From NCBI GenBank assembly GCA_016720905.1, contig JADKJT010000003.1, positions 1-64,000 on the forward strand: a stretch of 64,000 nt of DNA. The letters run 5' to 3'. The notes under the pieces were generated by a model. That model saw only the letters and a program-made list of their open reading frames with translations. It searched no databases and was not told the DNA's origin. Shown piece after piece: positions 1 through 9,690 of this stretch. This DNA comes from Gemmatimonadaceae bacterium. Lineage in GTDB: Bacteria; Gemmatimonadota; Gemmatimonadetes; Gemmatimonadales; Gemmatimonadaceae. Numbering within the stretch: the stretch's first letter is position 1; every line of letters starts with the position of its first letter. The position numbers and the translations under genes are program-made.

Positions 1-1277
1 TGGCGCGCCTGGCCGTTCAGTGAGCGACTGACCTACGCACAGGGCGATTCCGTGCACTGGCGCTTCATCAATGCCAGCGCGGACGTCCACCCGCTCCACT
101 TGCATGGCTTCTACTTCCGGGTCAACGCGCGGGGCGACATGCAGCGCGACACACTCTATGCCGCGTCGCAGCAACGCATGGGCGTCACCGAGTTGTTCGA
201 TGAACAGAACACGGCTGACATCTCGTGGAAGGCCGATCGACCGGGCGGCTGGGTGTTCCATTGCCACCTCAACTACCACGTGCTGCCCAATCCGGCGCTC
301 GGCGATGGGATGCTCAGCGCGGACTCCATGAACAAGCTGCTCATGAGCGCGCCCGTGATGGATGGCGTGCACGGCGCGCACATGATGGCGAACCATGCCG
401 AGACCGGCATGGGCGGCCTGTTGCTGGCGATCAAGGTGACGCCGGCGGGCGTGGACGCCATGCCGAAGCGCGCGAACGCCTGCACTCTACATCAGACCGA
501 CTGCAACCGGCCGACACCGCGCGTCGATTCGGCTACGCGCTGGCGCACGGCAATGAGATCCCACCGGCGAACGCCATTCAATGGCCGGGCCCGCCCATCA
601 TCCTGCACAAGGGAAGGCCCACCAGCATCATGGTGGTGAACCGCGCGACCGAGCCCTCGCAGGTGCATTGGCACGGCCTCGAGATCGACAGCTACTACGA
701 CGGCGTGGCAGGCATCAGTTCCAACGGCGGCATGGTGTCGCCGATGATCATGCCGCGCGACTCGTTCGAGGTTACCGTGACGCCGCCGCGCGCGGGCAGC
801 TTCATGTACCACACGCACATCAACGACTTGCGGCAGCAGAGTCACGGCCTCTACGGTGCCATCATCGTGCTCGATGAAGGGGAAACGTGGGATCCTGCCA
901 CCGACCTCATCTTCCAAGTGGGGAGCGACCCGACGATCGCGACGATCCTCAACGGCAGCGCCGCTCCCCCGGCGCTCACACTGAACGTCGGCACGCGGTA
1001 TCGGATTCGGCTCATGAACATCGCGCTCGACGCGGCGGCGAACGAGTTCTGGTTGACCAACGGGAACGGTGCGTCGCCGCTGTGGACAGCGCTCGCGAAG
1101 GACGGGCACGACCTTCCGGCCTGGCAGCGCACTGCCCGCCGGGCACGCCAACAGGTGAGCATTGGTGAGACGTACGATTTCGCCCTTACCTTCGGGGAAC
1201 CAGGGAATTTCGAAATGCAGGGTCGCCGACGGAGCGGCAGCATTTACGCACGCCAGGTGATCCACGTCGTGAAGTGA
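1..1277 (+). CDS. Multicopper oxidase, 5'-truncated and frameshifted
   Basis: The window opens inside this gene. The first part is read in the frame of base 1 and carries the copper ligands HPLHLHG (about bases 90-112) and FHCHLNYH (about 258-282), the usual C-terminal cupredoxin pair. A His/Met-rich linker follows, then a second cupredoxin with VHWHG (about 664-678) and MYHTH (about 804-818), ligands usually found in the first domain of laccases. This order implies a protein with more than three cupredoxin domains. Near bases 470-500 the frame changes: the upstream frame degenerates after KRANA and the downstream frame continues with RFGYALAHG to the stop at 1275. It is probably a secreted or periplasmic copper oxidase; the substrate is unknown. 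The frameshift may be real or a sequence error. Confidence 0.8.
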
Positions 1278-1351
1278 TGTGCGCGTCTCCGTCAGCCGCG
1301 CGGCATCGTTACATTAGGAGTTGTGACGACTTCCCAAACCTGCGTCCGACC

Positions 1352-2787
1352 ATGATCTCGCGACTTCGGCGATTTCTGGATTGGCGCGACGAACGTCTTG
1401 CGGCAGCGCCGCCGCAACTTGCTGACGAAAGCCAGTGGTATACCGAACACACAGCGCTGCTGGTCAGCACGCTCAAGTGGGCGCTGTTGGGCGCCGGTGC
1501 AGGACTGTGCGTTGGGCTGGGTACTCGCGGGTTCCTCTGGTCGCTGGGCGCATCGGCAGGGTGGATGCAAGTGCTCACGCGGGGCGCGTTTGAGCCGTAT
1601 CTGCTGTTGCCGATTGCCCTGCCATTGTGCGTGTGGCTGATTCGCACGTTTGCGCCAGACGCCAGGGGACACGGCACTGAAGCAGTTATCGCGGCGATTC
1701 ATCAGCGATCCGGTCGCATCGACTGGATTGTCGCGCCGGTCAAACTCCTCGCCACGGTAGTGACGCTCGCCGTCGGTGGATCGGTGGGCAAGGAAGGACC
1801 CGCCGCGCAGATCGGAGCGGCGCTCACGAGCATGTTTGCCGACCTGCTTCGTCTCAACAATGACGATCGCCGGCGCCTGGTTATCTGCGGCATCAGCGCC
1901 GGTTTCGCGGCCGTCTTCGGTACGCCGGTTTCCGGTGCTGTTCGGGATCGAGGTGCTCTATCTGGGACGCATCGACTATTCCGTGATCTTCCCGGCCTTG
2001 GTGGCAGGCATCGTCAGTCATCTGGTGTGCGGAGTGCAGCCGCCCTTTCCCGCACTGCACGCCATGGCGAGCATCGGGCAGGTCAAGATCATTCTCATCT
2101 CCATTGCGTCGGGAGTGGCGTTCGGGTTGATCGCGCTGCTGCTTATTGAAACGCTGCGAGCCGTTGATCGGGGGCTCAAGCGCTTCAAGTCGCATCCGTA
2201 CCGGGTGGCGACCGCCGGCGGACTGGCGCTGGTGGTCCTCTACTCGGTGGCCGGCAAGCGATATGCGGGACTGGGGACCGACACCATCAATGGCGTCATG
2301 GGAGGGCAGATGCCGGTGAATGGATCGGAGTTTCTGCTCAAGATCTTTGCCACCACGCTGACACTCGAAACCGGCGGAAGCGGCGGCATCCTGACTCCGA
2401 TTTTCTTCATCGGCACAACGAGTGGTGCGGCGCTGGCCGGTCTGTTTGGATTGCCGCCCGGTGCGCTGGCAGCGTTCGGCCTCGTTGCGGTGCTGGCTGC
2501 GGCCGCCAATACGCCGTTGGCCGCCGCGGTCATGGCCATCGAGGTGCTGCCGGCGCCGGAAGGTGTGTATGCGGCACTGGCCGCAGTGACTGCGTACCTG
2601 ATGGTTGGACATCGCAGCGTCTATGCCAGCCAGAAACTGGGGTTCTCCAAAGCGGGCGGACTCGATGTGCCGCTTGGCGGCGCCATTGGTGATGTCGATC
2701 GCTCGACCATGCGTGTGCGCAAGGGCAGCCCTGACCGAGCGAGTGCTCGACGTGGGACGCACGCGTTCGCCCGACGTCGACGACTAG
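1352..2787 (+). CDS. ClC-family chloride channel/transporter, two frameshifts
   Basis: Membrane ClC protein moving chloride, probably in exchange for protons. The N-terminal half shows the selectivity-filter signature GKEGPAAQIG and FGTPVSGA. After that the frame changes near base 1938, and the other frame resumes with LFGIEVLYLGRIDYS and the later filter GGSGGILTP. A second shift lies near 2728: the frame carrying TMRVRKG runs on into arginine-rich sequence to 2825, while the neighbouring frame gives LTERVLDVGRTRSPDVDD and stops at 2787. A small hairpin follows 13 bases later, which supports 2787 as the true end. The ATG at 1352 is chosen because the preceding 26 codons look non-coding. The combined length of about 478 residues fits short bacterial ClC proteins without CBS domains. 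Confidence 0.82.
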
Positions 2788-2799
2788 CCGACCGGTCGG

Positions 2800-2816
2800 A
2801 CACCGCTGCGCGGTGT
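2800..2816 (+). terminator. Small hairpin after the ClC gene
   Basis: A 7-bp perfect stem (ACACCGC/GCGGTGT) with a 3-base loop lies 13 bases after the proposed ClC stop. No strong T-run follows, only GTTAACTTGT. It may be a weak terminator. Confidence 0.35.
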
Positions 2817-2873
2817 GCGTGTTAACTTGTCTGGATCGGATCATCACGCGGTCGGGTTTGTCCGCTGCGCACG

Positions 2874-3803
2874 TTGCGCGGAACGTCCACCCGCTTGTGC
2901 GTTACGCACTTACCGGCTGTCCTGCGGGACCAGCTGCTTCCGGAGCGACTCATCGACACCTCCGCCGTGTGGCAGGCGCTGAGTGCGCCACTGTTCAACA
3001 TCGCGAGCACGCCGGTGACGACGGCGTCGATACTGATGTTCCTCGCGATCCTGGGCACGACGCTTCTCGTCTCGCGGCTGGCGCAGCGCGCCACGCGACG
3101 CGCGCTGGAACATCGCGGTCCGACCGACGACGCGACCGTGACAATCACGGCCCGGTTGCTCCACTATGCGATCATTGTACTGGGCCTCGGCATTGGCGTG
3201 CAGACCATCGGTGTCGACCTTGGCGCCCTGTTCGCCGCCGGTGCCTTCTTTGCGGTCGCGCTCGGCTTTGCCATGCAGAACGTGGCGCAGAACTTCGTGG
3301 CCGGCGTCATTCTCCTCGCCGAGCGCACAATCAAGCCCAATGACGTGCTCGAAGTGGAGGGGCGCATGGTGCGCGTCACGCGCATGGGCCTGCGTGCCAC
3401 CGTCGCCCGCTCCCGCGACGAAGAAGATCTGATCATTCCGAACGCCACGCTGGTGCAGAGCACCGTGACCAACTACACCTTGCGCGATCCGACGTACCGC
3501 CTGCGGACGTCGGTCGGCGTGTCGTATCACTCGGATATGGATGCGGTGATCCGGGTGTTGCTTGACGCGGCGCGCAGTTTGCCGGAGCGGCTGGAGGCCC
3601 ATGAACCACGCGTGCTGATGACGGAATTTGCCGATTCGGCGGTCGTGTTTGAGGTGGTGGTCTGGACCCAGAACCCCTGGGAGGCCCGGGTGACGCGATC
3701 ATCGCTGAACGAGGCCATCTGGCGTGGATTGAAGGCCGCCAACATCACGATCCCCTTCCCACAGCGCGACGTCCACGTCATCCGCCACCGCAACGACGCA
3801 TAG
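2874..3803 (+). CDS. Mechanosensitive ion channel, MscS family
   Basis: Small-conductance mechanosensitive channel of the inner membrane, expected to release solutes on hypo-osmotic shock. Two to three hydrophobic segments occupy roughly residues 38-150. The Gly/Ala-rich pore helix (GALFAAGAFFAVALGFAMQN) is followed by the conserved QNFVAGVILLAERTIKPND and then the beta domain with IIPNATLVQSTVTNYT. The C-terminal alpha/beta domain runs to HVIRHRNDA. About 309 residues if the TTG at 2874 is used; no good ribosome binding site is visible and the true start may lie about 20 codons further in. It stands between ClC and a convergent amidohydrolase, so two ion-flux genes are adjacent. Confidence 0.87.
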   Translation: MRGTSTRLCVTHLPAVLRDQLLPERLIDTSAVWQALSAPLFNIASTPVTTASILMFLAILGTTLLVSRLAQRATRRALEHRGPTDDATVTITARLLHYAIIVLGLGIGVQTIGVDLGALFAAGAFFAVALGFAMQNVAQNFVAGVILLAERTIKPNDVLEVEGRMVRVTRMGLRATVARSRDEEDLIIPNATLVQSTVTNYTLRDPTYRLRTSVGVSYHSDMDAVIRVLLDAARSLPERLEAHEPRVLMTEFADSAVVFEVVVWTQNPWEARVTRSSLNEAIWRGLKAANITIPFPQRDVHVIRHRNDA

Positions 3804-3930
3804 CGCGGCGTCTCCGTCGCCGAGGCTACAGTATGAGGCGGACGCCGCCCAGCGACTCAATGCGGTACGAACGGCGCTCCACGAGGGAGGCCCGGGTCAC
3901 GGAAACTACGATGGTACAGACGTCAGACTA

Positions 3931-4776
3931 CTAGCCAGCGGACGTCTCGGGCGCCGTTGTCTTCGGCAACGCCAATGGTACCGGGAGTTTGAACAGCTGT
4001 CGCGCGTTCTCTCCCATGATGCGCCGGTATGCATCTTCGGGCAGACCCAGCTGGCGCACAAAGCCGAGGTACGAACTCATGGAGCAGATCGGCCAGTCGG
4101 TACCGAAGAGAAATCGTCCCGGATCACCGGCGTAGAGAATCGCGTCGCGGATTTCCTCCGACATATAGGTCTCGAACGCCTCGGTGAATTCGCCGAGTAC
4201 CAGTCCTGAGATGTCGGTATAGACATTCTGATTCTTGTACACGACCTCCATGCAGTCCGTGATCCACGGATTGCCGAGATGGCAAATGACGAACTTGACG
4301 TTGGGGTGATCGACCGCGACTTCATCGATCTCCAAAGGATGCGAGTACTTGAGCTTGCCCTTTGGACTGTAGGTGTCGCCCGAGTGGAACATGACGGGCA
4401 CGTCGAACTCCTCAGCAAGGTCGTAGACCACCTGCAACCGTGAGTCGTGTGGATAGAACGGTTCGTAGCCGGGGTAGAGCTTGAGTCCCTTCACCAGCCC
4501 GTTTTCGAGGAAGTCCGCCAATTCGCGCAGGTCGCGTTGCCGGTAGTTGAGGTAGCTCACGCCCGCAATAACCCCCAACTCGGGAATCGACTCGATGGCC
4601 TTGACCACCTCCGCCGTACTGGGTCGATGCGGACTCACCAGATAGCTGGTGAGGACCAGCGAGTAGTCGACACCGGTTTCACGCATGGTGCGGCGCAGCT
4701 TGTCGAGACTGTTGTCCAGCGAGACCGCAATCTGCTCGTGGTAGTTGTTCAGGTGGACATGGCAGTCGATGATCAT
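3931..4776 (-). CDS. Amidohydrolase-family metal-dependent hydrolase
   Basis: A 281-residue TIM-barrel hydrolase of the amidohydrolase-2 type. The N-terminal metal-binding motif is DCHVHLN (residues 4-10). VMFHSGDTY and VICHLGNPWI supply the two central histidines, and LFGTDWPI near residue 226 supplies the conserved aspartate. The family includes decarboxylases and hydrolases of small cyclic acids; the substrate cannot be told from sequence. No signal peptide, so it is cytoplasmic. Its ATG overlaps the stop of the upstream acetyltransferase gene in an ATGA, so the two are probably translated together. Confidence 0.85.
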   Translation of the reverse strand: MIIDCHVHLNNYHEQIAVSLDNSLDKLRRTMRETGVDYSLVLTSYLVSPHRPSTAEVVKAIESIPELGVIAGVSYLNYRQRDLRELADFLENGLVKGLKLYPGYEPFYPHDSRLQVVYDLAEEFDVPVMFHSGDTYSPKGKLKYSHPLEIDEVAVDHPNVKFVICHLGNPWITDCMEVVYKNQNVYTDISGLVLGEFTEAFETYMSEEIRDAILYAGDPGRFLFGTDWPICSMSSYLGFVRQLGLPEDAYRRIMGENARQLFKLPVPLALPKTTAPETSAG

Positions 4777-5465
4777 GGCGACTCGATGGTCGTGAGGGAA
4801 CGGCTGCCGATTGACCGGCGCGTGCCGAGTGCGCGAAGCATCGCGCGAAACGCGGGACGCTCGAGCGGGCGAGTGATGCGATAGCCGCGGCGCCAGATGG
4901 CGTACAGGATCCGCCGCAACTCGCTCACCGGGAGCCGAGATCGCTGGGTGTGCAACTGTTCGAGGTACAGCACGAATGGCGACGGCTGGTCGCCGCGCAT
5001 CAGGCTCGGTTGGTGGTAGGGGAAGTCGAGGAGGATGACGTTGGGACGGCGCGCCAGGGTGCGCAGCCAGGGGTTGGATTCAGCGACCTCACCGATGATG
5101 CCATCCAGCGGACGTTTCGACAGGCGTAGGGCGTCGCGCTCGAACAGCGTGCGCAGGCGACTCCGCAGTCGCGTGCCGATGCCGTGCGAGCGTTCCGTCG
5201 GCGCGATGGCCAGGTAGCCGATCATGCCGAGGTTCAGGTTGCCGAAATACGTGCCGGAATTGAGGCCAACGACGGTGCCATCGCGCTCCGCAACCAGCAG
5301 ATGCCAGGCAATGTCGGTGAGCAGTTTCTTCGCCGATTCCTCGAGGCTGCCTCGCCATTCCCGCAGGGCGACGCGCTCGGCGCGATGAAACGTGCGCGAC
5401 AGCAGCGCATAGGCGTCCTTGATGGCCGGGTCCTTCGGATCGACAATCGCGCGAATCCGGATCAT
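4773..5465 (-). CDS. GNAT-like N-acetyltransferase
   Basis: A 230-residue protein whose middle resembles the acetyl-CoA-binding core of GNAT enzymes: LLVAERDGTVVGLNSG, then GMIGYLAIAPTERSHGIGTRL, where the QxxGxG/A-type loop reads SHGIGTRL. The N-terminal 60 residues form a helical segment rich in Arg and Glu, and the last 60 residues are strongly basic. The acceptor is unknown. It is the first gene of a two-gene unit, ending four bases inside the amidohydrolase gene. Confidence 0.7.
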   Translation of the reverse strand: MIRIRAIVDPKDPAIKDAYALLSRTFHRAERVALREWRGSLEESAKKLLTDIAWHLLVAERDGTVVGLNSGTYFGNLNLGMIGYLAIAPTERSHGIGTRLRSRLRTLFERDALRLSKRPLDGIIGEVAESNPWLRTLARRPNVILLDFPYHQPSLMRGDQPSPFVLYLEQLHTQRSRLPVSELRRILYAIWRRGYRITRPLERPAFRAMLRALGTRRSIGSRSLTTIESP

Positions 5466-5604
5466 GACAGGGGGACTGGGTGGTGCGCCTGCTCGCGGCG
5501 CCGGTGGCGGCCACTGCGGTTCGCCGGGCGTCTGACGTCTGGAACAATCTAGTCTCCCCGCGGACGACGCGCCGGGCGGCCGACCGGGCGGGTGCGTTCC
5601 GTGG

Positions 5605-5632
5605 TTGACAAAATGTACAAATTGTATATATT
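5605..5632 (+). promoter_or_regulatory. Sigma-70-like promoter of the antitoxin gene
   Basis: TTGACA (5605-5610) and TATATT (5627-5632) are separated by 16 bases in an AT-rich island that stands out from its surroundings. The next gene in this direction starts at 5730. The promoter spacer contains an inverted repeat (see the operator entry). Confidence 0.6.
5614..5626. promoter_or_regulatory. YefM-type operator palindrome
   Basis: TGTACA at 5614-5619 is followed by a second arm, so that TACAA-A-TTGTA (5616-5626) is a perfect inverted repeat lying between the -35 and -10 boxes. TGTACA is the core recognised by YefM of E. coli in its own promoter. Autoregulation by the adjacent Phd/YefM-like protein is therefore a reasonable inference. 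Confidence 0.5.
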
Positions 5633-5729
5633 CAACTCATCGCAGCGTGCCACCTGATGGTTTGCACGTATTTGTTCCGGCGTTGGCGACGACCCCGAGC
5701 CGGGTTTCCAGAGACATTCCCGCACCTGT

Positions 5730-5972
5730 ATGAGCACCCTGCGACGTGTGGCGCGCATTGCCACCACCGATGCGCGTGAAGAGATGGCCGAACTGGTCAA
5801 TGCCGTGGCCTATGGCGGTGCCATGATTGTCTTGCAGCGGCACGGCAACGATGTCGCCGCGCTGGTGTCGCTCGCCGACCTCGAGCAGCTGGGTATCCGG
5901 GTCGGACCGGATATCCCGGCGTGGCCGAACACCCGCACCCGCAGGAGCGTCCGGGCCAGTCCGAAAGACTGA
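5730..5972 (+). CDS. Phd/YefM-family antitoxin, no partner toxin adjacent
   Basis: An 80-residue protein with the Phd/YefM fold signature: AREEMAELVNAVAYGG, then MIVLQRHGNDVAALVSLADLEQL. This matches the prevent-host-death N-terminal DNA-binding half. The C-terminal toxin-binding tail is short and Arg/Pro-rich. No RelE/YoeB/Doc-like toxin follows; the next coding remnant is a PRC-barrel gene. It is either an orphan antitoxin or a solitary regulator. A good promoter containing a TGTACA palindrome lies about 100 bases upstream. Confidence 0.8.
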   Translation: MSTLRRVARIATTDAREEMAELVNAVAYGGAMIVLQRHGNDVAALVSLADLEQLGIRVGPDIPAWPNTRTRRSVRASPKD

Positions 5973-6018
5973 GCCGACGGCTGCGGGTCCTTCGTACTCG
6001 CAGTCAGAGGAGATCATC

Positions 6019-6513
6019 ATGACAGTCGCAAACAGTACCCATCCCGTCACCAACCCCAAGGCACCCACGTCGTTGGCCTCCACGCTGGTATCCGGTAGGG
6101 ACGTGAAAGGATTCCAGATTGTCGCGCGCCATGGTCGATGTGCGGGGTTGGGATGTGCTGGCCCCCGACGGGAAGAAGCTCGGCGTGGTAGCCGCATCAT
6201 GCTCGATGCCGCGGAGAAGCGGCCGCGGTATTTGTCGGTTTCGGCGGCCAACAAGGCGGGACACCTGTTGCTTCCCATCGGCCTGCACGCTGGAACAGAC
6301 GGGTAAGGAGCGTGCGGCTGACAGGTGGTGTCAAGGTCGACGCGCTGCTGGCACTGCCGCGCCTGACGTCGGAAGTCGTCACGCGGGGAATTCGAACGCC
6401 AGGTGTTTGGCGCGGTGAGCGGTACGTCGATCACGTCGGAACCGTGGTATGCCGATCCCATGTTCGATGCATCGCGCCTGTTCGGTACGAAGCGCACCGC
6501 GCAGCGCTCGTAA
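6019..6513 (+). pseudogene. PRC-barrel domain protein, shattered by frameshifts
   Basis: Pieces of one PRC-barrel protein appear in order but in three frames. They are: ATG at 6019 to LVSGRDVKGFQIVA; then MVDVRGWDVLAPDGKKLGVV (about 6131-6190); then IMLDAAEKRPRYLSVSAA (about 6197-6290); then LTGGVKVDALLALPRLTSEV (about 6315-6380); then a last piece reading EPWYADPMFDASRLFG to a TAA at 6511. At least four frame changes are needed within 495 bases. PRC-barrel proteins of this DVRGWDV type are small stress or membrane-associated proteins of uncertain role. The density of lesions suggests real decay or a locally bad assembly. Confidence 0.75.
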
Positions 6514-6586
6514 CACCGCGTGACGGGTTGGCGGCGGACGCTCCGAACAGAGCGTTCGTCAGCTGTGGTGGAGTATTCAGCAGTCC

Positions 6587-8643
6587 TCAATCGTACCACC
6601 CCTGCACAAACCACTGCATGGGCGCGGCAATAGCACTCGTCACCGCCGACTCGCCATACACCAGCAGCTCCCCCTCGCCCTCGGCATTACACCGCCAGTA
6701 GTCGCGCGCGAACGCATCGGCGCGCCACCAGTCGCCGCTCAATCGTTCCGGTCCATCGGCGTGGGCAATCGACAACCGGCGCCCCCGCCACCACACGGCG
6801 GCAGGCACACCACGCGGCGCTTCGACATCCACCACTTCGGGGGTGTCGAGTAATCGCAGCACAGCGGGCGCGTTGACGGTGTCCGCGCTGAGGTCAGGTG
6901 ATGCGGCAGGCAGCGGCGCGGCGGCTTGCGCCATTGCATCGGCACTGGCCCACTGGCCGGTGGCTTCCGGCTTGTGCCCGTCACCCGCCACGGCGCGCAC
7001 CACCACATCGCCCGCGTTGTCCGGATCGAGCGCGGCCCGCAAACGCGCGAACACCGACTCGGCGTTCATGGCGGCGTCGCGCCATGACGGCACCAGCAGA
7101 TCGCCCTGATCGGCGGCCAGTGGTGCGGTGGCCGGAATCCCCACCGTGATGCCAATGATCGGTGCCGGGATCACCCAACGCTCAAGCAACGCGCGACATT
7201 GATCGAACAGGGGCTCGAGTCGCGCCAGCGGTCGCGCCGGACGCACTTCGCGCGTGATGCTGCGTTGTGGAATGGACAGCAGCGATGAGGCCTCAACGGT
7301 TTCGCGGCGCGGCATCGCCTTCCCCCTTCCTCCAGTGGCCACTGTCGTCCCGCATCGAGAATCAGCGTGACCGACACCGCCGCCGCCGAACGGCCGTCGT
7401 TCACCAGTTCGCGCACCAGTCGATCCAACTGCGCGCGCAACACGAACAACACCGGCGCGGTGCTGTCCACCGCGGCCGGCAATTCCACACTGGTGCTGCG
7501 CGTGGCTTCCACCCGCACCAGTCCCGGACGTCGCGTGTCGTCACCGTGCGCCAGTCGCCACGCGGTGAGTCCTTCGGCGCCCCAGCGGCGTTCAATGTCA
7601 CCGGGCGCGAGTGAGGCGAGCATGCCCACGGTACGCAGCCCCAGCGCGCGCAGGGCGTCGCGCAATTCGTCGTCCATGGGCACCAGTCCCAATGGCGCTG
7701 GTGCGAGATACGTGGCGCACTGTCCGCCGGGAATGCAGGTGATGCCATCGGGGAGTGCCAGTGGATCGCGTTCACGTACCACACGACTGCGCGCCTGTGG
7801 CGCCCATGTGGCGGCGCGCGCGGCCACGCACGAATCGGCAATGGCCACGCGGGCATCGGGGTGCCAGCGCTGTGCGATGGACAGCAGGGCGCGCGCCAGC
7901 ATGTCTTCACCACCCAGTGCGTCGAAGCCGCTGGCGCCAATCCACCACATGCCCGGCGCGCCTTGCACGGGAGTGACCTGGGGACTGGCCGCGAGAAACG
8001 CGGTGGTCACGGCCAACACCGCATCGTTCACGGCGTGATCGTCCCACGTGCGCACGTCGAGTGCGGCGCAGCGCGCCTGCGCTTCGGGCAACGTCATGCC
8101 GGCGCGCACTCCGGCGCGTCCGGCGGCCAGTGACACCGCGCGCAGTCGCGTGTTATCGGCGAGCGCCCTCGGCAACGCGTCCCAGTGCGGGGGGGGCGCC
8201 GGGATAACGCGCGCCGTGTTGTCCGATGACCACGCCGACTTTTTCGCGCGCCCGCTCGCGTTTGCTGGGTTTCCCATACGACGATTCGCCGGCGCGTTTG
8301 CGTCCGCGATAGCGCGTCCAGTCGCGGGTGTGTTTGTCGAAGGTCCGATCGAACCGTTCGCGTTCACGACTCCGTTCGCGCGGGGTGAGTGGCGGGGCGT
8401 ACTGGTGCTCGTTTGTTCCGCGAACGCCAGGGCGAGTTGCATCGCGATGGGCGGACGTTGTTGCGGGCGTGTGGATGTCGTCGTGGGCGGAGACGCCGAG
8501 TCCACCCCAGGTGATGGGGTGCCCGATGGCGTCGTCGGTGCTGCCGCCGACAGCGGCCCAGGGACGGCGCGTGCCGCGTGCCACGCCGCGCCGATCGGGA
8601 ATCTCGGAATCCGTACACACGCGACGCGCCATGACGATGCCAC
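6587..8643 (-). CDS. imuB: ImuB, inactive Y-family DNA polymerase homologue, frameshifted
   Basis: The GTG at 8643 starts with RVACVRIPRFPIG, the usual ImuB opening. An unusual Pro/Thr/Asn-rich insert of about 130 residues follows, then WDALPRALADNTRLRAVS and AGVRAGMTLPEAQARCAAL typical of the Y-polymerase palm, the HhH-like DDELRDALRALGLRTVGML and the little-finger region. Near 7322-7326, in a run of five C (G on the coding strand), the frame changes and continues as REVRPARPLARLEPLF to a stop at 6587. One base missing from that homopolymer would explain the break. ImuB acts with ImuA and the polymerase DnaE2 in damage-induced mutagenesis; dnaE2 is not present here. Confidence 0.8.
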
Positions 8644-9326
8644 TGCTCACCTCGATTGATCGAACGCTGCGACTGGGTCCACCTTTCTCCACGACCACCG
8701 AAAACCCGCGTATGATGTTTGGGGCCTCGGTGCGTTGTCGTCGAAGGGAAAGCGGTTTGGCCGACATGGGTTCGAGTCGCAATCGCACCGCACCACTCAC
8801 GCGACTGGGGCGCGCCTCGTGTTGCAGCACCACACAGGCCGCATCGCGTTCGCGGGCGAGTTGCGCGAGTCGCACGCCATGCACCCGCGACAGCGCCGGT
8901 GCGCCGTCGATGACGACGAGGGCGAACACGCCGCTGCGCAGCAGGAGATCGGCGCACCATGCACTGCGCTTTCCATCACGCGGACGCACCATCACCAGAC
9001 GCTCGCCGAGTCCGGCCCATGGCGCGGCGGCAGGTGCGACGCGCATCGATCCACGCCACCCAGCCGCCGGTACGCAGCACGCGCGATACGACCTGGCGGA
9101 GCAGGGCGGTCTTGCCGACGCCCAGTGCGCCGACCACTTCGGTAATGCGGCCGCGCGGGATGCCGCCGCCCAGGGCGGCATCGAGCGGGGCGATGCCGGT
9201 GGCCCACGGGATGCCCGCAGCCCGTCCACCGGCCACCACGGCTTCGAGCTGCGTGCGGAGTGACGCGAGCCCGGGGCTGGAGGTGAGGGCAGGGCGGGGC
9301 GGGAGGGCGAAAGCGGTGGCGGGCAT
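8153..9326 (-). CDS. imuA: ImuA (RecA/SulA-like mutagenesis protein), frameshifted
   Basis: From the ATG at 9326 the protein shows the Walker A loop GALGVGKTALLRQV and GGWVAWIDAR. The frame then changes between about 9045 and 9020, and the other frame continues with WAGLGERLVMVRPRDG and WCADLLLRSGVFALVVIDG. The recognisable ImuA homology ends near SRSVRSIEVSS (about 8650), just before imuB starts. The open frame nevertheless runs a further 490 bases into imuB with Arg/Glu-rich sequence to a stop at 8153. That tail is either a long overlap or the result of another lost base near 8645; I place the gene end at the actual stop. Confidence 0.7.
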
Positions 9327-9690
9327 AGGCGATATTTGTACCCGAATAAAAACCGAAGATCGAGGATATGGCTAGGGGCACCAACCCCTCTGTTTCTCCT
9401 TCTTGCAGTTCAGCTCGGTATGATGGACATCACCCATCATCACCAATGCGAACCGTTCATGATCGATACCCCATGCGTCAACAAGCTGAGGCGTCTTCCT
9501 GGACGTGTAGTTGACGTGCGACCAAGGGATTGCCGCATGCAACAAAACCATCATGGCGTCGCGTCCGGCGTGTCGTCATCGTGGGTCGGCACGAATCCAA
9601 TCGGCCGCGAATCGGCGCGTCGCCATTGACCGCGAGAGCGTCAGACACTGTGTCCTCGTTGCCGTAACATGACTACCGTGCTATCGTGCT
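9327..9690. other. Intergenic stretch between imuA and higB, lower GC
   Basis: About 360 bases, clearly less GC-rich than the surroundings and with several A/T runs. Short open frames exist on both strands (minus 9372-9554, plus 9336-9629) but none has a recognisable product or a convincing start. The divergent promoters of imuA and higBA should lie here. An 8-base direct repeat (CGTGCTAT) sits just before the higB start. Confidence 0.5.

Noticed and set aside
3803..3930. Regulatory or small-RNA element between mscS and the amidohydrolase
   Set aside because: Only a weak GCGGCGTC/GACGCCGC pairing without a T-run was seen; it is probably just the space between convergent genes.
8771..8789. 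tRNA-like GGTTCGA T-loop sequence
   Set aside because: It lies inside imuA coding sequence and no cloverleaf can be built around it.
9336..9629. Small plus-strand gene between imuA and higB
   Set aside because: No start signal, no recognisable product, and the reading collides with the expected imuA promoter.
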